NCBI GenBank assembly: GCA_964498125.1
Contig: CAZCGE010000059.1
Coordinates: 44,068-108,067, forward strand
From: CAMDBL01 sp964498125
Lineage (GTDB): Bacteria; Pseudomonadota; Alphaproteobacteria; Rhizobiales; Hyphomicrobiaceae
Direction: 5' to 3'
DNA length: 64,000 bases
The position numbers and the translations under genes are program-made. Under the pieces are notes generated by a model that was not told the DNA's origin, made no database searches, and saw only the letters and a program-made list of their open reading frames with translations. Positions 46,171-54,718 of the stretch are shown here, piece by piece (the stretch's first letter is position 1; every line of letters begins with the position of its first letter).

Positions 46171-46487
46171 GCAGCGAGCAGGCTTTGCCGCCGCGGTTTC
46201 GACCTGGCGATACGGTTCAGGTCGATGATCGTTCCGCCACCGGCCATTGCCGCACGCCCTACTATCTGCGTGGGCAGACGGGCGTGATCGTGGCCATTCA
46301 CGGCGCATACCGCGATCCAGAGCGGCTGGCCTATCATCGCTCCGGGCTGCCGGCGCAGGTGCTCTATAAGGTTCGCTTCCGGCAACCCGACCTGTGGCCA
46401 GGATATTCAGGGCCCGCTCGTGATGGTCTCGAAGCCGATATCTACGAGGGCTGGTTGCAGCCCACCAGTCAGGAGCGCACGTCATGA
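46167..46487 (+). CDS. Nitrile hydratase/thiocyanate hydrolase beta C-terminal-half subunit
   Basis: A 106-residue SH3-like barrel protein matching the C-terminal half of nitrile hydratase beta: PPRFRPGDTVQVDDRSATGHCRTPYYLRGQTG, then HGAYRDPERLA, and VLYKVRFRQPDLWPGY and ADIYEGWL near the end. The arginine in the HCRTPYYLRG segment is the one that in the family bonds the oxidised active-site cysteines. It overlaps both neighbours by four bases (ATGA at 46167 and at 46484), so the three subunits should be made in equal amounts. Confidence 0.85.
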   Translation: MSSEQALPPRFRPGDTVQVDDRSATGHCRTPYYLRGQTGVIVAIHGAYRDPERLAYHRSGLPAQVLYKVRFRQPDLWPGYSGPARDGLEADIYEGWLQPTSQERTS

Positions 46488-47176
46488 CCGCCGCGCACAC
46501 CCACAGCCATTCGCATGACTCGGACGACCACCACGGCCACACGCACGATCATCCGCATGCCAGCCCGCATGATCACGATACCGGCCCCATGACGGCCTAC
46601 GAGGTGCTGGAGCAGGCCATCCGCGGGCTGCTGATCGACAAGGGCGTGATGACGGCCGCCGAGCTGCAAGCGCAAATGGACCTGGTCGACAGCCGCTCGC
46701 CCGCGCTCGGCGCCAAGGTCGTGGCCCGTGCATGGGTCGATGCCGCATTCAAGCAGCGCCTGCATGCCGACACGCGCTCGGCTCTGGGGGAGCTTGGCAT
46801 CGACATCGGCACGCTGGCCGAGTTCAGCGTCGTCGAGAATATGCCAGGCGTGCACAATGTCGTCGTGTGCACGCTGTGCTCTTGTTATCCCAAGCTGCTG
46901 CTCGGCATCCCGCCGGCTTGGTACAAGAGTCTGGCCTACCGCTCGCGCGTCGTCGTCGATCCGCGTGGCGTGCTCGAGGAGTTTGGCCTCGAGTTTGCCG
47001 ACAGCGTCGAAGTGCGCGTGCACGATTCGACGGCCGATCTGCGCTATCTGGTTCTGCCGCTGCGGCCCGAGGGAACGGCCGGCTGGAGCGAGGAAAGGCT
47101 CGCAACCCTGGTGACGCGGGACTGCATGATCGGCACCGCCGTGCCGGGTATTTTGCCGCCCCCGGCAGCCGCCTGA
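46484..47176 (+). CDS. Cobalt-type nitrile hydratase alpha / thiocyanate hydrolase gamma subunit
   Basis: A 230-residue catalytic subunit that would hydrate nitriles, thiocyanate or a related group at a non-corrin metal. The metal claw is VCTLCSCYP with Cys129, Cys132 and Cys134; the threonine after the first cysteine indicates the cobalt type, whereas iron enzymes have serine. The first 34 residues are extremely rich in His and Asp (for example HTHSHSHDSDDHHGHTHDH), likely a metal-holding tail. No separate activator or cobalt transporter gene adjoins. WYKSLAYRSRVVVDPRGVL is standard for the family. Confidence 0.88.
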   Translation: MTAAHTHSHSHDSDDHHGHTHDHPHASPHDHDTGPMTAYEVLEQAIRGLLIDKGVMTAAELQAQMDLVDSRSPALGAKVVARAWVDAAFKQRLHADTRSALGELGIDIGTLAEFSVVENMPGVHNVVVCTLCSCYPKLLLGIPPAWYKSLAYRSRVVVDPRGVLEEFGLEFADSVEVRVHDSTADLRYLVLPLRPEGTAGWSEERLATLVTRDCMIGTAVPGILPPPAAA

Positions 47177-47340
47177 TTCGCGGCCTGGGTGGAACCGGCC
47201 GCAACCCAATTCAGGCACTTATGCCCGCCCGAATCGATCTGTGAGCAATCCCGCCGCCTGCGCCAGAGGTACCGCCTCGGCCGCCGCGAATCTCATTAAC
47301 GCTGCTCGACATGTATGCGAAACAGTCGATGAGGTACATC

Positions 47341-48276
47341 ATGTCGAGTGGCACACGTGGCTTTGGGTTGTGTGGCGGCAGTTGGAAAAACGCGACGGCT
47401 CTGATCGCGGCGATGGCTGTGGCTGGCTGTGCCGCCGATACGAATTCGGTCGACTTGACGTCACTGCTGTCGCCAGCGCCGTCGACCGCAACGCCGGCGG
47501 CGACGGGCGAAACGCCGCCGGCGGTCGCCAGCAAGGCTATCAACAGCAAGCCTGCCGCCAGCTCCAGCGAGCGGCCGGTGCGGCCGGTTGCCAAGCTGAG
47601 TGCGCCTGACGAAAGTCCGGCACTTGCCGATGCGCGCCGGCTTAGACAGGAAGGACGCAAGGGCGAGGCTCTGGCGGTGCTCGATCGGGCCGCTGCATCC
47701 GCCGCTGGAGATATGGCGCTGACACGCGAGCGTGGTCTTCTGGCGCTCGATACCGGTGCGCTCGACAAGGCGCGGGCCTTGCTGAAGACCGCCGCGGACA
47801 AGGGTCCGCCAGATTGGCGTGTCCACTCCGGTCTTGGTGCCGCGCTGGCGTCGCTGGGCCGACAGCAGGAGGCTCAGGTGGAATTTGCCAAGGCTCTGGA
47901 ACTCGCGCCGGACCATCCCGCGGTGCTGAACAATCTGGCCTTGTCCTATGCCCTCGACGGCCAGCATGACCAGGCCGAGCGGTTGCTGCGGCGCATCGCA
48001 CAGGCCGGCAAGCCGCAAGTGCAGCAGAATCTAGCGCTGATCTTGGCCCTCAAGGGGCGCCCGGACGAGGCTCGCAAGATCTCCGAAGCGACACTGCCGC
48101 CCGAGCAAGCACGCGCCAACGCTGCTTACCTGGCAGGTCTGGCTGGTGGCGGCAAAGCACAGCCGGCACAACAAACCAGCCAGTCTGGCGCGAGCGCACC
48201 GCAGCGCTCAGCCGATGCCCGGCCTGTGGCAGGCGAGGCAACGCCTGTCTATCGACTGGGCGGACCCGCAAACTGA
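47341..48276 (+). CDS. TPR lipoprotein, TadD-like
   Basis: A 311-residue lipoprotein. The signal sequence ends in a lipobox-like AVAGC at about residue 30, followed by a Pro/Ala/Ser-rich linker. Four or so tetratricopeptide repeats span about 80-250, for example RVHSGLGAALASLGRQQEAQVEFAKALELAPDHP and LNNLALSYALDGQHDQAERLLRRI in successive pieces. This resembles TadD, the pilotin-like TPR protein of Flp pili, but no other tad/cpa genes are present, so a pilus role is unproven. Starts at 47311, 47332 or 47341 are possible. Confidence 0.72.
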   Translation: MSSGTRGFGLCGGSWKNATALIAAMAVAGCAADTNSVDLTSLLSPAPSTATPAATGETPPAVASKAINSKPAASSSERPVRPVAKLSAPDESPALADARRLRQEGRKGEALAVLDRAAASAAGDMALTRERGLLALDTGALDKARALLKTAADKGPPDWRVHSGLGAALASLGRQQEAQVEFAKALELAPDHPAVLNNLALSYALDGQHDQAERLLRRIAQAGKPQVQQNLALILALKGRPDEARKISEATLPPEQARANAAYLAGLAGGGKAQPAQQTSQSGASAPQRSADARPVAGEATPVYRLGGPAN

Positions 48277-48286
48277 GCCGGCCGCT

Positions 48287-49816
48287 TCACACGGGTTGAT
48301 GGTTGGCGGCGACTGGCCGTTTGCGCAGTCGCCGCATTGCCATTGCAGTGCCCTGCCAGATGAGACGCCCAACTGTAACCGCCATGGCAGGTGGGCCGAC
48401 GACGGGCAGGAACAGGGCGATGAACGCCACCGACCGCGTTGCGCGCGCGGCGTGGTGGCCGGCGGCCCCGGCGTAGTCGCTGCGTCTCTCGGCCGGCCAC
48501 ACGCGCCTCCACCATCGACGTGCGGCGCCAAAGCCCACCAGTCCGAGCGCCAGGCCGCAGATATAGGCAGATTGCAGAGATGACGGCACCAGGGGAACGA
48601 GTCGCAAGGCCAACTCGCGCCGATGCGCGGTGCTGACCAGATGCGCCTCGATGGCGGCGGGCACCAGGCTGCCCGTGATGCTGGTCGCCACGTCGCGCAG
48701 GACACCGCCAAGACCATCTCCCGGTGCATCGCTACCAGTTCCAGGTGGCCCCGCGCGCAGCACGATTCGATCCGAACCCTGCCGACGCATGATCACTGCA
48801 ATCGGTTCGCGCCCCGGCAGCAGCGATTCCAGAACCGCATCGAGGCTGGTGTGCGCCAGGGCCTTGTCGAGGCCGTCGATTGCAAATCGTTGCCAGAACC
48901 AATTGCGCCCCCGCGGTTGCTGTGACGTGGCCGACTGCAGCATCACGAGGTCGGCACCGGCGCCGGCCGCGGCCGACTTCAGGACATCGAGCGAAACCGT
49001 CAGCTCGCCACCGCTGGCCGGGCGAAAGGTCAGCAACTCGCCCGTGACCTTGCCGCTGATCAGGATGGTTTGGCCGCGCAGCGCCGCCAGGGCCGCCGGC
49101 AAGTGGTCTGGGTCGATGCCATCGACCGGCGGCCGGCCGGTCGCCGTCTCTGGCGCCGGCGCACGCGGCAACACCCGAGGTCCGCCAGGCTCCAGGGAAA
49201 GTACGCGAACATAGCGCTTTTCCACGGTTCGCCCGAGTTGGCGCATGGCCTCGTCGAAGAGGTCGCGCTCGCTCAACTGGATCTGCAGCCGGGGCCGCAC
49301 GATGGCATAATGGACCCAGGCGCCCTTCTCCTGGGCTCTGATCACGGCAAAGCTCTGGCGGCCGACGACCACCTGCAGCTCGGCCCCTGGGGGCAGTTCG
49401 TCGAGCAGGCTGCGACGCTCGAACACGGTGTCGCTGGTCAGAAGGAGCACGAGCTTTGGCCGAGCGGTCTGGCCATCGGGCGCTAAGGCGGCCACAACCC
49501 GCTGCATTTCCTCTGGCGTGCCGACCGTGAACGCCTCGTCGTGGCGATTGATGAAGGTCCAATGGCCTTCCGCGCCGGCATGCGCGGCAAGCTGCACGGT
49601 GCCGGCAGCCGGCGGCGGCATGGCCTTCAGGGCGATGGCAGCGCCCGCAAGGGGAGATGCCGATGACCGATCGGCCAGCGCGCTGACGCGTTGCAGGACC
49701 GCGATCAGAACGTCGGGCAGGCCAGAGTGCGCCAGGCCGGCCAAGAATCCGATCAGCAGCAGTGCCAGCCCGCCATGCGCAAGCAGGCGCCGGACCGGAC
49801 GTGTGCGCAGGGCCAT
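48287..49816 (-). CDS. Hypothetical membrane-anchored protein
   Basis: A 509-residue protein of no family I recognise. There is an N-terminal membrane helix (LAHGGLALLLIGFLAGLAHS), a long soluble portion with repeated beta-strand-like segments, and at the C-terminus two hydrophobic stretches (YICGLALGLVGFGAA and VAFIALFLPVVGPPAMAV). A central segment RPKLVLLLTSDTVFERRSLLDELPPGAEL suggests a periplasmic alpha/beta fold. GGGAGG precedes the ATG at 49816. It is convergent with the TPR lipoprotein, 10 bp apart, and two palindromic repeats lie upstream. Confidence 0.6.
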   Translation of the reverse strand: MALRTRPVRRLLAHGGLALLLIGFLAGLAHSGLPDVLIAVLQRVSALADRSSASPLAGAAIALKAMPPPAAGTVQLAAHAGAEGHWTFINRHDEAFTVGTPEEMQRVVAALAPDGQTARPKLVLLLTSDTVFERRSLLDELPPGAELQVVVGRQSFAVIRAQEKGAWVHYAIVRPRLQIQLSERDLFDEAMRQLGRTVEKRYVRVLSLEPGGPRVLPRAPAPETATGRPPVDGIDPDHLPAALAALRGQTILISGKVTGELLTFRPASGGELTVSLDVLKSAAAGAGADLVMLQSATSQQPRGRNWFWQRFAIDGLDKALAHTSLDAVLESLLPGREPIAVIMRRQGSDRIVLRAGPPGTGSDAPGDGLGGVLRDVATSITGSLVPAAIEAHLVSTAHRRELALRLVPLVPSSLQSAYICGLALGLVGFGAARRWWRRVWPAERRSDYAGAAGHHAARATRSVAFIALFLPVVGPPAMAVTVGRLIWQGTAMAMRRLRKRPVAANHQPV

Positions 49817-49848
49817 TCCACGCCTCCCTTCAACTTTGGCCACGTAGA

Positions 49849-49891
49849 GCATTTTCCGCCAAAGTTGACACCGGTTTGGCGTAGAAAATGC
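49849..49891. repeat. Palindromic repeat, GCATTTTC arms
   Basis: GCATTTTCCGCCAAA is mirrored by TTTGGCGTAGAAAATGC, with a two-base offset in one arm. This form, with an ACCGGTTT centre, is a widespread interspersed repeat of alphaproteobacteria. Confidence 0.65.
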
Positions 49892-49904
49892 AACAAACAA
49901 AGGA

Positions 49905-49949
49905 CTAGAGCGCTTTCCCCTGATGCAATTCGAGTGGAAAGCGCTCTAG
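49905..49949. repeat. Palindromic repeat, CTAGAGCGCTTTCC arms
   Basis: CTAGAGCGCTTTCC (49905-49918) is perfectly mirrored by GGAAAGCGCTCTAG (49936-49949) around a 17-base loop. It lies 13 bp from the preceding palindrome; both sit upstream of the 48287-49816 gene. Confidence 0.75.
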
Positions 49950-50021
49950 CATGACAGTTTGGCGAATTTCTGCCGCCGGTTGGGGACCGGTGGCGAAACA
50001 GCACTGCGGCAAGTGCGATCT

Positions 50022-51005
50022 TCAAGGCACCTTCGCCAGCCCCAGATCGAGGATCAGGGCACACGCCGGCCGTTGTGGTGACATGGCCCGCGGTCGCTCG
50101 ATGGGCAGCAGGTAGCCCGCGGCGCTGAGCGCGGGGCCATGTGCGGGCAGCCTGAGATGCAGCACCGCGGCATGACGGCCGGCGCTACCACAGCCGCCGC
50201 CGGCATCGGCGCTGGTCAGCTCGATGCGGTGTGTTTGCCGGCGCAGCGCCATGGGTTTGGTGCCTGCGGGCGCGGGCCGCCGCGGCTCGCTCGCTGGCGC
50301 GGCGGTGGATCCACCGGCCGGCCAGTCGGATTTCAGCCGGCCGCCGGTAACGGCCATTTCGCCAGCTTCGATCTTGCTCGACAGCCAGTTGCCGATCCGA
50401 TCGCATAACCCATGGGTGTCAAGCCGGCTACCGTCGCAGGATTCGGCGGCCGACAGCACCCAGAGTGGGCCCAGACCCGATACGATGCGCACCGCCGCGC
50501 CCTCACCCGGCGCCAGGCTGAGATCGGCGCCGGCGAACCTGACGCCGGGCTGCAGCCAGAGCGCCACCGCCGAGGCGGGCTTTGCCGCGGCTTGTAAATC
50601 GTCGAGCGAACCGCGGGCGAAGAGCAGGCGCCAATCGCGAGCGGGAAAGACCCGCCGCGCCATGCGTGCGTCCGTGACCCCGTGCAGCACCACGATATCG
50701 ATTTCGAGTCGCTCGAGATCAATGGCCGGCGGCAGGGCCTCCTCGTCCTGTGACCGCCGCTGCGAGCCGAACGTGTGGCGATAGTTGCCCGCCGGCGCCT
50801 TGGCACCGGACGGAGGATCGGGTGCGCGTAAATCGGCCAGATCGAGCAACATCAGCCGCAGTTGCCGGACTGGAGCGGCGCGCTGCACCGGCGGGTTGTC
50901 ATCCCCCGACTGCGACACCCCCGACTGCGCACTTGCATCGCCTGGCCCTTGCAGGTGCGCCAGCAGCACCAGCGCCAGCAGCCCTTTCCGGCCCGCGCCC
51001 GTCAT
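50022..51005 (-). CDS. Hypothetical exported protein
   Basis: A 327-residue protein starting MTGAGRKGLLALVLLAHL, a likely signal peptide ending near DASAQ. The middle part, LERLEIDIVVLHGVTDARMA followed by FPARDWRLLFARG, recalls the start of endonuclease/exonuclease/phosphatase folds, but the later catalytic motifs are not evident, so no enzyme call is made. The C-terminal third is Pro/Ala-rich. The ORF extends upstream to 51473 without protein-like character; 51005 is chosen for the signal peptide. Confidence 0.5.
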   Translation of the reverse strand: MTGAGRKGLLALVLLAHLQGPGDASAQSGVSQSGDDNPPVQRAAPVRQLRLMLLDLADLRAPDPPSGAKAPAGNYRHTFGSQRRSQDEEALPPAIDLERLEIDIVVLHGVTDARMARRVFPARDWRLLFARGSLDDLQAAAKPASAVALWLQPGVRFAGADLSLAPGEGAAVRIVSGLGPLWVLSAAESCDGSRLDTHGLCDRIGNWLSSKIEAGEMAVTGGRLKSDWPAGGSTAAPASEPRRPAPAGTKPMALRRQTHRIELTSADAGGGCGSAGRHAAVLHLRLPAHGPALSAAGYLLPIERPRAMSPQRPACALILDLGLAKVP

Positions 51006-51371
51006 CGCACGCGCCCCGGCATCTGCGCGCCGTCGCGACCTTCGATGTAGGTTTTGCCGCGCGAATCGTGGACGAGTGGTACCTGGCCGAGTGCGGGAAA
51101 GGCATTGTTCATGGCCCGGCCCAAGACGAAACTGGCTGCGAGCGGCGCGCGATGCTCGGCGTGGCAATGTCGCAATGGCAGTCCACGTGGCGCCCCTGCC
51201 GCTATTTTTCGACGCAATTGTGGGTATGCTTAAACCTGATCGCGGAAGCTGACAAAGTGTTCCTCCGGGGGGAAGGATGCAAATGGCCTGTTCTGCTGCC
51301 GTGACATGGTGCGCTGATGCAACCGACCTTGCGGCTTGGAGCAGGTCGCGAATGGCGGTAGGGCCCGCGGC
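51006..51371. other. Divergent intergenic region
   Basis: A 366-bp gap between divergently read hypothetical genes. It is long enough for promoters on both strands. No gene, repeat or clear promoter was recognised. Confidence 0.35.
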
Positions 51372-52388
51372 ATGATGCTGATGAGCGACATGAGGCCCGC
51401 ATGGCCGACGATGTGGACGAGCCGCGCGGCGCTGTTTGGCGCCGGCGTCGTGCTCACCACGCTCGCCATGCACCGATTGTTCTGGATGCCGACTCCTGTT
51501 GCGCTCAACCTGCTCAAGGCGGGCTTTGCCTTCGCCGCCCTGGCGGTGCTGCTGGCGCTGGCTGCGTTTGCCTCGATCTGGCGCACGGGCAGTCCAGGCG
51601 TCGCCCGGGTGCTGTTTGGCCTTGCGGTTTCATTGACGCTGTTGTGCTGGCCGGCCTCGCTCTTGCCGGCGATCAGCGCCTTGCCGGCGATCAATGACGT
51701 TTCGACCGATACCAATTCGCCGCCGCCTTTCCCGACGTTGGCCAAGGTGCGCATCGACAGCCACGCCAATCCACCGATCTACCCCGGCAGCGCATTCGCG
51801 GAGGCGCAGGCCAAGGCCTATCCCGACATCGTGCCCCTGCTGATCGATCGGCCCGTCGATGAGATCTACGAAATCGTGGTGGCGACTTTGCAGCGCATGA
51901 AGTTGCGTATCGTGCACGAGGAGTTGCCTAACCCCCGTGCCGGCCAGCCGGGCCTCGTCGAAGCCACCGACCGTACGCTGATCCTGGGCTTTCTCGACGA
52001 CGTCGTGATGCGTGTTTCGGGCGATCAGCGGCGGGCTCGCGTCGACATCCGTTCCGCCTCGCGTTACGGCCAGCACGATCTGGGGCGCAATGCGTTGCGT
52101 GTGCGCACCATCTTCAAGGAGTTGGCGGCCCGCATCGAGGCAACGGTGCCGGTCCCGGCCGAGGGGCAGCGCGTTTCCGCCGTGACGCAACAGCGCGACA
52201 TCAAGAACAAGGTGGCCAAGCTATTGCCTAAACGGCCGAAAGAGCGTGATCCGACGATAATTGCCCCTCAACCCTTGCCTGACCCCGCTCGAGCAGATGC
52301 TCCACGTGCGCCTGCACAGAAAGTGAAGCCGCGCCGACCAGGCGAGTATCAAGTCCGCGATAAACGGCCGCGACAATCTTCTGAATAG
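51372..52388 (+). CDS. DUF1499-domain membrane protein
   Basis: A 338-residue protein with three or so N-terminal membrane helices (residues about 15-35, 45-67 and 75-97) and then a DUF1499 domain starting INDVSTDTNSPPPFP near residue 113. The domain includes EIYEIVVATLQRMKLRIVHEE and FLDDVVMRVSGDQRRARVDIRSASRYGQHDLGRN in successive parts. The last 55 residues are Pro/Arg-rich and lie antisense to the end of the metallo-hydrolase gene. Several ATGs compete at the start (51372, 51375, 51381, 51390). Confidence 0.75.
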   Translation: MMLMSDMRPAWPTMWTSRAALFGAGVVLTTLAMHRLFWMPTPVALNLLKAGFAFAALAVLLALAAFASIWRTGSPGVARVLFGLAVSLTLLCWPASLLPAISALPAINDVSTDTNSPPPFPTLAKVRIDSHANPPIYPGSAFAEAQAKAYPDIVPLLIDRPVDEIYEIVVATLQRMKLRIVHEELPNPRAGQPGLVEATDRTLILGFLDDVVMRVSGDQRRARVDIRSASRYGQHDLGRNALRVRTIFKELAARIEATVPVPAEGQRVSAVTQQRDIKNKVAKLLPKRPKERDPTIIAPQPLPDPARADAPRAPAQKVKPRRPGEYQVRDKRPRQSSE

Positions 52389-53136
52389 AATTCTCGCCTT
52401 TGCGGATGGCCTCCAGGATCGCCATCTCGCGGGCATTGCGATGGATGATGAAGGCTTTGACCCAGCGTTGTGGCGTTTCAATGCGGCCGCCGTGGCCGGG
52501 CAAGAAAATGTTGTCCTTGCGGTGCAACAGAACTTCCAGCGAGCGCATGTAGTCCGACATGCGGCCTTCTGGCGGCGCCACCACGGACGTGTTCCAGCCC
52601 ATGACGTGGTCGCCGGAGAACAGCAGGCCTTCCCCATCGAGCGCCAGGCACAAATGGTCGGGCGCGTGACCAGGCGTATGGATGACGCTGAACCGCCGGC
52701 CCGCGGCCTCGAGCGTGTCGCCGTCGGCCAGCCGCAGGTCGGGAACAAAATCGAGATCGACATGCTCGGAGCCGGAAGGGCTCTTGCGGCGCCGGCCGGG
52801 CTCGCTGACCCGCCGCCCGAAGCCGCTGGTGCGCGCACCGGTGGCGGCCACCATGGCGGGCAAGCCGTCGAAATGATCGTGGTGGGTGTGGGTCAGGATG
52901 ATATCGGTGACGCGGCGGCCGCCGACGGCGCGCATGACGGCGGCCAAGTGTGCCTCGTCGGAGGGGCCCGGATCGATGATGGCGAGATCGTCGGTGCCGA
53001 CGATATATGTGTTGGTGCCCTTGTAGGTGAACGGGCTCGGGTTGTTCGCCACGATGCGCGCGATGCCCGGATAAAGCGCGTTGGCCTCGCCGTAAGCGAA
53101 ATTTATCGTCGTCTTGAACATCAAGGACTCGGTCAT
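52228..53136 (-). CDS. Metallo-beta-lactamase-fold hydrolase (LACTB2-like)
   Basis: A 302-residue MBL-fold hydrolase. The metal-binding motif is LTHTHHDHFDGLP near residue 82, with TPGHAPDHLCLALDGEGLLFSGDHVMG supplying further ligands and LPGHGGRIETP the last. A C-terminal winged-helix-like part (AAVYRGLDTRLVGAASLSVQ) is typical of LACTB2-type nucleases and hydrolases. The segment FTYKGTNTYIVG near residue 37 is also typical. GGAGCACGAG precedes the ATG. Its 3' end overlaps the convergent DUF1499 gene by 161 bp. Confidence 0.83.
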   Translation of the reverse strand: MTESLMFKTTINFAYGEANALYPGIARIVANNPSPFTYKGTNTYIVGTDDLAIIDPGPSDEAHLAAVMRAVGGRRVTDIILTHTHHDHFDGLPAMVAATGARTSGFGRRVSEPGRRRKSPSGSEHVDLDFVPDLRLADGDTLEAAGRRFSVIHTPGHAPDHLCLALDGEGLLFSGDHVMGWNTSVVAPPEGRMSDYMRSLEVLLHRKDNIFLPGHGGRIETPQRWVKAFIIHRNAREMAILEAIRKGENSIQKIVAAVYRGLDTRLVGAASLSVQAHVEHLLERGQARVEGQLSSDHALSAV

Positions 53137-53199
53137 CTCGTGCTCCAGGTGATTCCGCCGGGCGCGGCGCTTGTTCCGGAGTGCCTGGCAACGCTGTTG

Positions 53200-53787
53200 T
53201 CAGTCGAAGGCAGCCCCCAACTCGGCCAGCAGTGGCAGCGTCTTGTCCTTGCCGGACAATATCGCGGTCTCGCGCGTCACGGGCCATGGGATGGACAGGG
53301 CGGGATCATCGAAGGCCAAACCTCTGTCGAAGGCAGGCGCATAGGGCGCGGTGACCTTGTAGATCACCTCGGTATCGGGCTCCAGCGTGCAATAACCGTG
53401 GGCGAATCCCTTCGGCACCCAAAGCTGCATCCAGTTCTGCGCCGAAAGGACCACCGCGACATGCCGGCCGTAGGTCGTCGAGGACCGGCGCAGGTCGACC
53501 GCGACATCGAGAATCGATCCCCGCACGACGCGCACGAGCTTGTCCTGCGCCATGGGCGGAACCTGGAAATGAAGGCCGCGCAGTGTGCCTTTGTCGCGGG
53601 ATAGCGCGTGATTGTCCTGTACGAACGGCGCCGTGAACCCAGCCTCGCTCCAAGCGATCGCATTCCAGGTCTCCGAAAAGAAGCCGCGCTCGTCGCGAAA
53701 GATGCGCGGCACGATGAGCTTGACATCGGCAATGGCCAGGCTGTCGACCCGCATGCTCTGGACTTTCTGGGTTTGTGCCCGGGGCAT
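53200..53787 (-). CDS. rfbC: dTDP-4-dehydrorhamnose 3,5-epimerase
   Basis: A 195-residue cupin-fold epimerase of dTDP-rhamnose synthesis. Key stretches are IVPRIFRDERGFFSETWN near residue 25, DNHALSRDKGTLRGLHFQ with the catalytic histidine (near residue 73), VAVDLRRSSTTYGRH and WVPKGFAHGYCTLEP. The start at 53787 is supported by its arrangement: the pssA stop TAA is directly followed by this ATG, allowing re-initiation. Met12 (53754) is the alternative. rfbA, rfbB and rfbD are not in the window. Confidence 0.92.
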   Translation of the reverse strand: MPRAQTQKVQSMRVDSLAIADVKLIVPRIFRDERGFFSETWNAIAWSEAGFTAPFVQDNHALSRDKGTLRGLHFQVPPMAQDKLVRVVRGSILDVAVDLRRSSTTYGRHVAVVLSAQNWMQLWVPKGFAHGYCTLEPDTEVIYKVTAPYAPAFDRGLAFDDPALSIPWPVTRETAILSGKDKTLPLLAELGAAFD

Positions 53788-54702
53788 TTAGTGCCGCGTG
53801 GTCGGCGGCAGCGATTCCGGGTGCGTGGAGGGCAACTGGACGGTTGTGCTGGGCAACGGCTGGCTGGTGCCAGGTGCCGCGGGCCGCGGGTCTAATTCCA
53901 GTTTCTGCCGGAAGCGGGCAAAGCTGAGCGGGATCATGCCGAGATAGAGCAGCGAGCCAATCGTCAGCGTGCCGTATGGGTAGGTGACGAGCAGGCCAAG
54001 CACCAAGCTGGCTGCAAAGAACGTCGGCAGAACCCACTCGCGCGAAATGCGCTCACCCAGCAGCTTGCCGGAGTAGGTCGGAATGGTCGAGACCATCAGG
54101 AATGCCACCAGCAATGAATAGACCAGCACCAGATAGACGCCCCAGCCCGATTGCAGGCGCAGGATGCCGAGGCTGTCGGCATAGATCGGCAGCAGCGCGA
54201 TGAGCGCCCCGGCAGGCGCCGGCACGCCGGTGAAGTAGTTCGACTGCCACTTCGGCCGCTCCTCGTCGATCATGGAATTGAAGCGGGCGAGACGCAATGC
54301 ACAGGCAATGGCGAGCAGCAACGCCACGATCCAGCCAAGGCCGCGCAACTCCGGCGTGCCCCAGGCGGTCCAGGTGAACAGCACGACTGCAGGAGCAACG
54401 CCGAAATTCACGAAGTCGGCGAGGCTATCGAATTCGGCGCCGAAGCGGGACGACGCTTTGAGCGCCCGCGCGATCCGGCCATCGACACCATCCAGCAGGG
54501 CGGCAAAGACGATGGCAGCCAGCGCCAGTTCGTAGCGCCCCTCGATGGCCATGCGAATGGCGGTGAGACCGGCAGCGAGGCCAATCAGCGTGAAGAAATT
54601 CGGCACAAGCATCCGCACCGGCACCTGGCGATGCTTGAACATCAGCCGGCGCCGGCGTCGGCGTGTCCCTTCCTCGAGTCTTGGCACCATTGGATCGTGC
54701 AT
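53788..54702 (-). CDS. pssA: CDP-diacylglycerol-serine O-phosphatidyltransferase
   Basis: A 304-residue membrane enzyme making phosphatidylserine from CDP-diacylglycerol and serine. The CDP-alcohol phosphatidyltransferase motif is complete: DGVDGRIARALKASSRFGAEFDSLAD near residue 70-95, read here in two parts as DGVDGRIARAL and FGAEFDSLAD. About eight helices follow. The last 40 residues are Pro/Ser/Thr-rich and unusual. It is downstream of psd, with a 20-bp inverted repeat in the gap, and is fused in translation (TAAATG) to rfbC. Confidence 0.93.
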   Translation of the reverse strand: MHDPMVPRLEEGTRRRRRRLMFKHRQVPVRMLVPNFFTLIGLAAGLTAIRMAIEGRYELALAAIVFAALLDGVDGRIARALKASSRFGAEFDSLADFVNFGVAPAVVLFTWTAWGTPELRGLGWIVALLLAIACALRLARFNSMIDEERPKWQSNYFTGVPAPAGALIALLPIYADSLGILRLQSGWGVYLVLVYSLLVAFLMVSTIPTYSGKLLGERISREWVLPTFFAASLVLGLLVTYPYGTLTIGSLLYLGMIPLSFARFRQKLELDPRPAAPGTSQPLPSTTVQLPSTHPESLPPTTRH

Positions 54703-54718
54703 CGAACCTCCTCGATCC

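Noticed and set aside
50022..51473. 483-residue version of the exported hypothetical protein
   Set aside because: The first 156 residues are low-quality sequence with no signal peptide; starting at 51005 gives a normal export signal.
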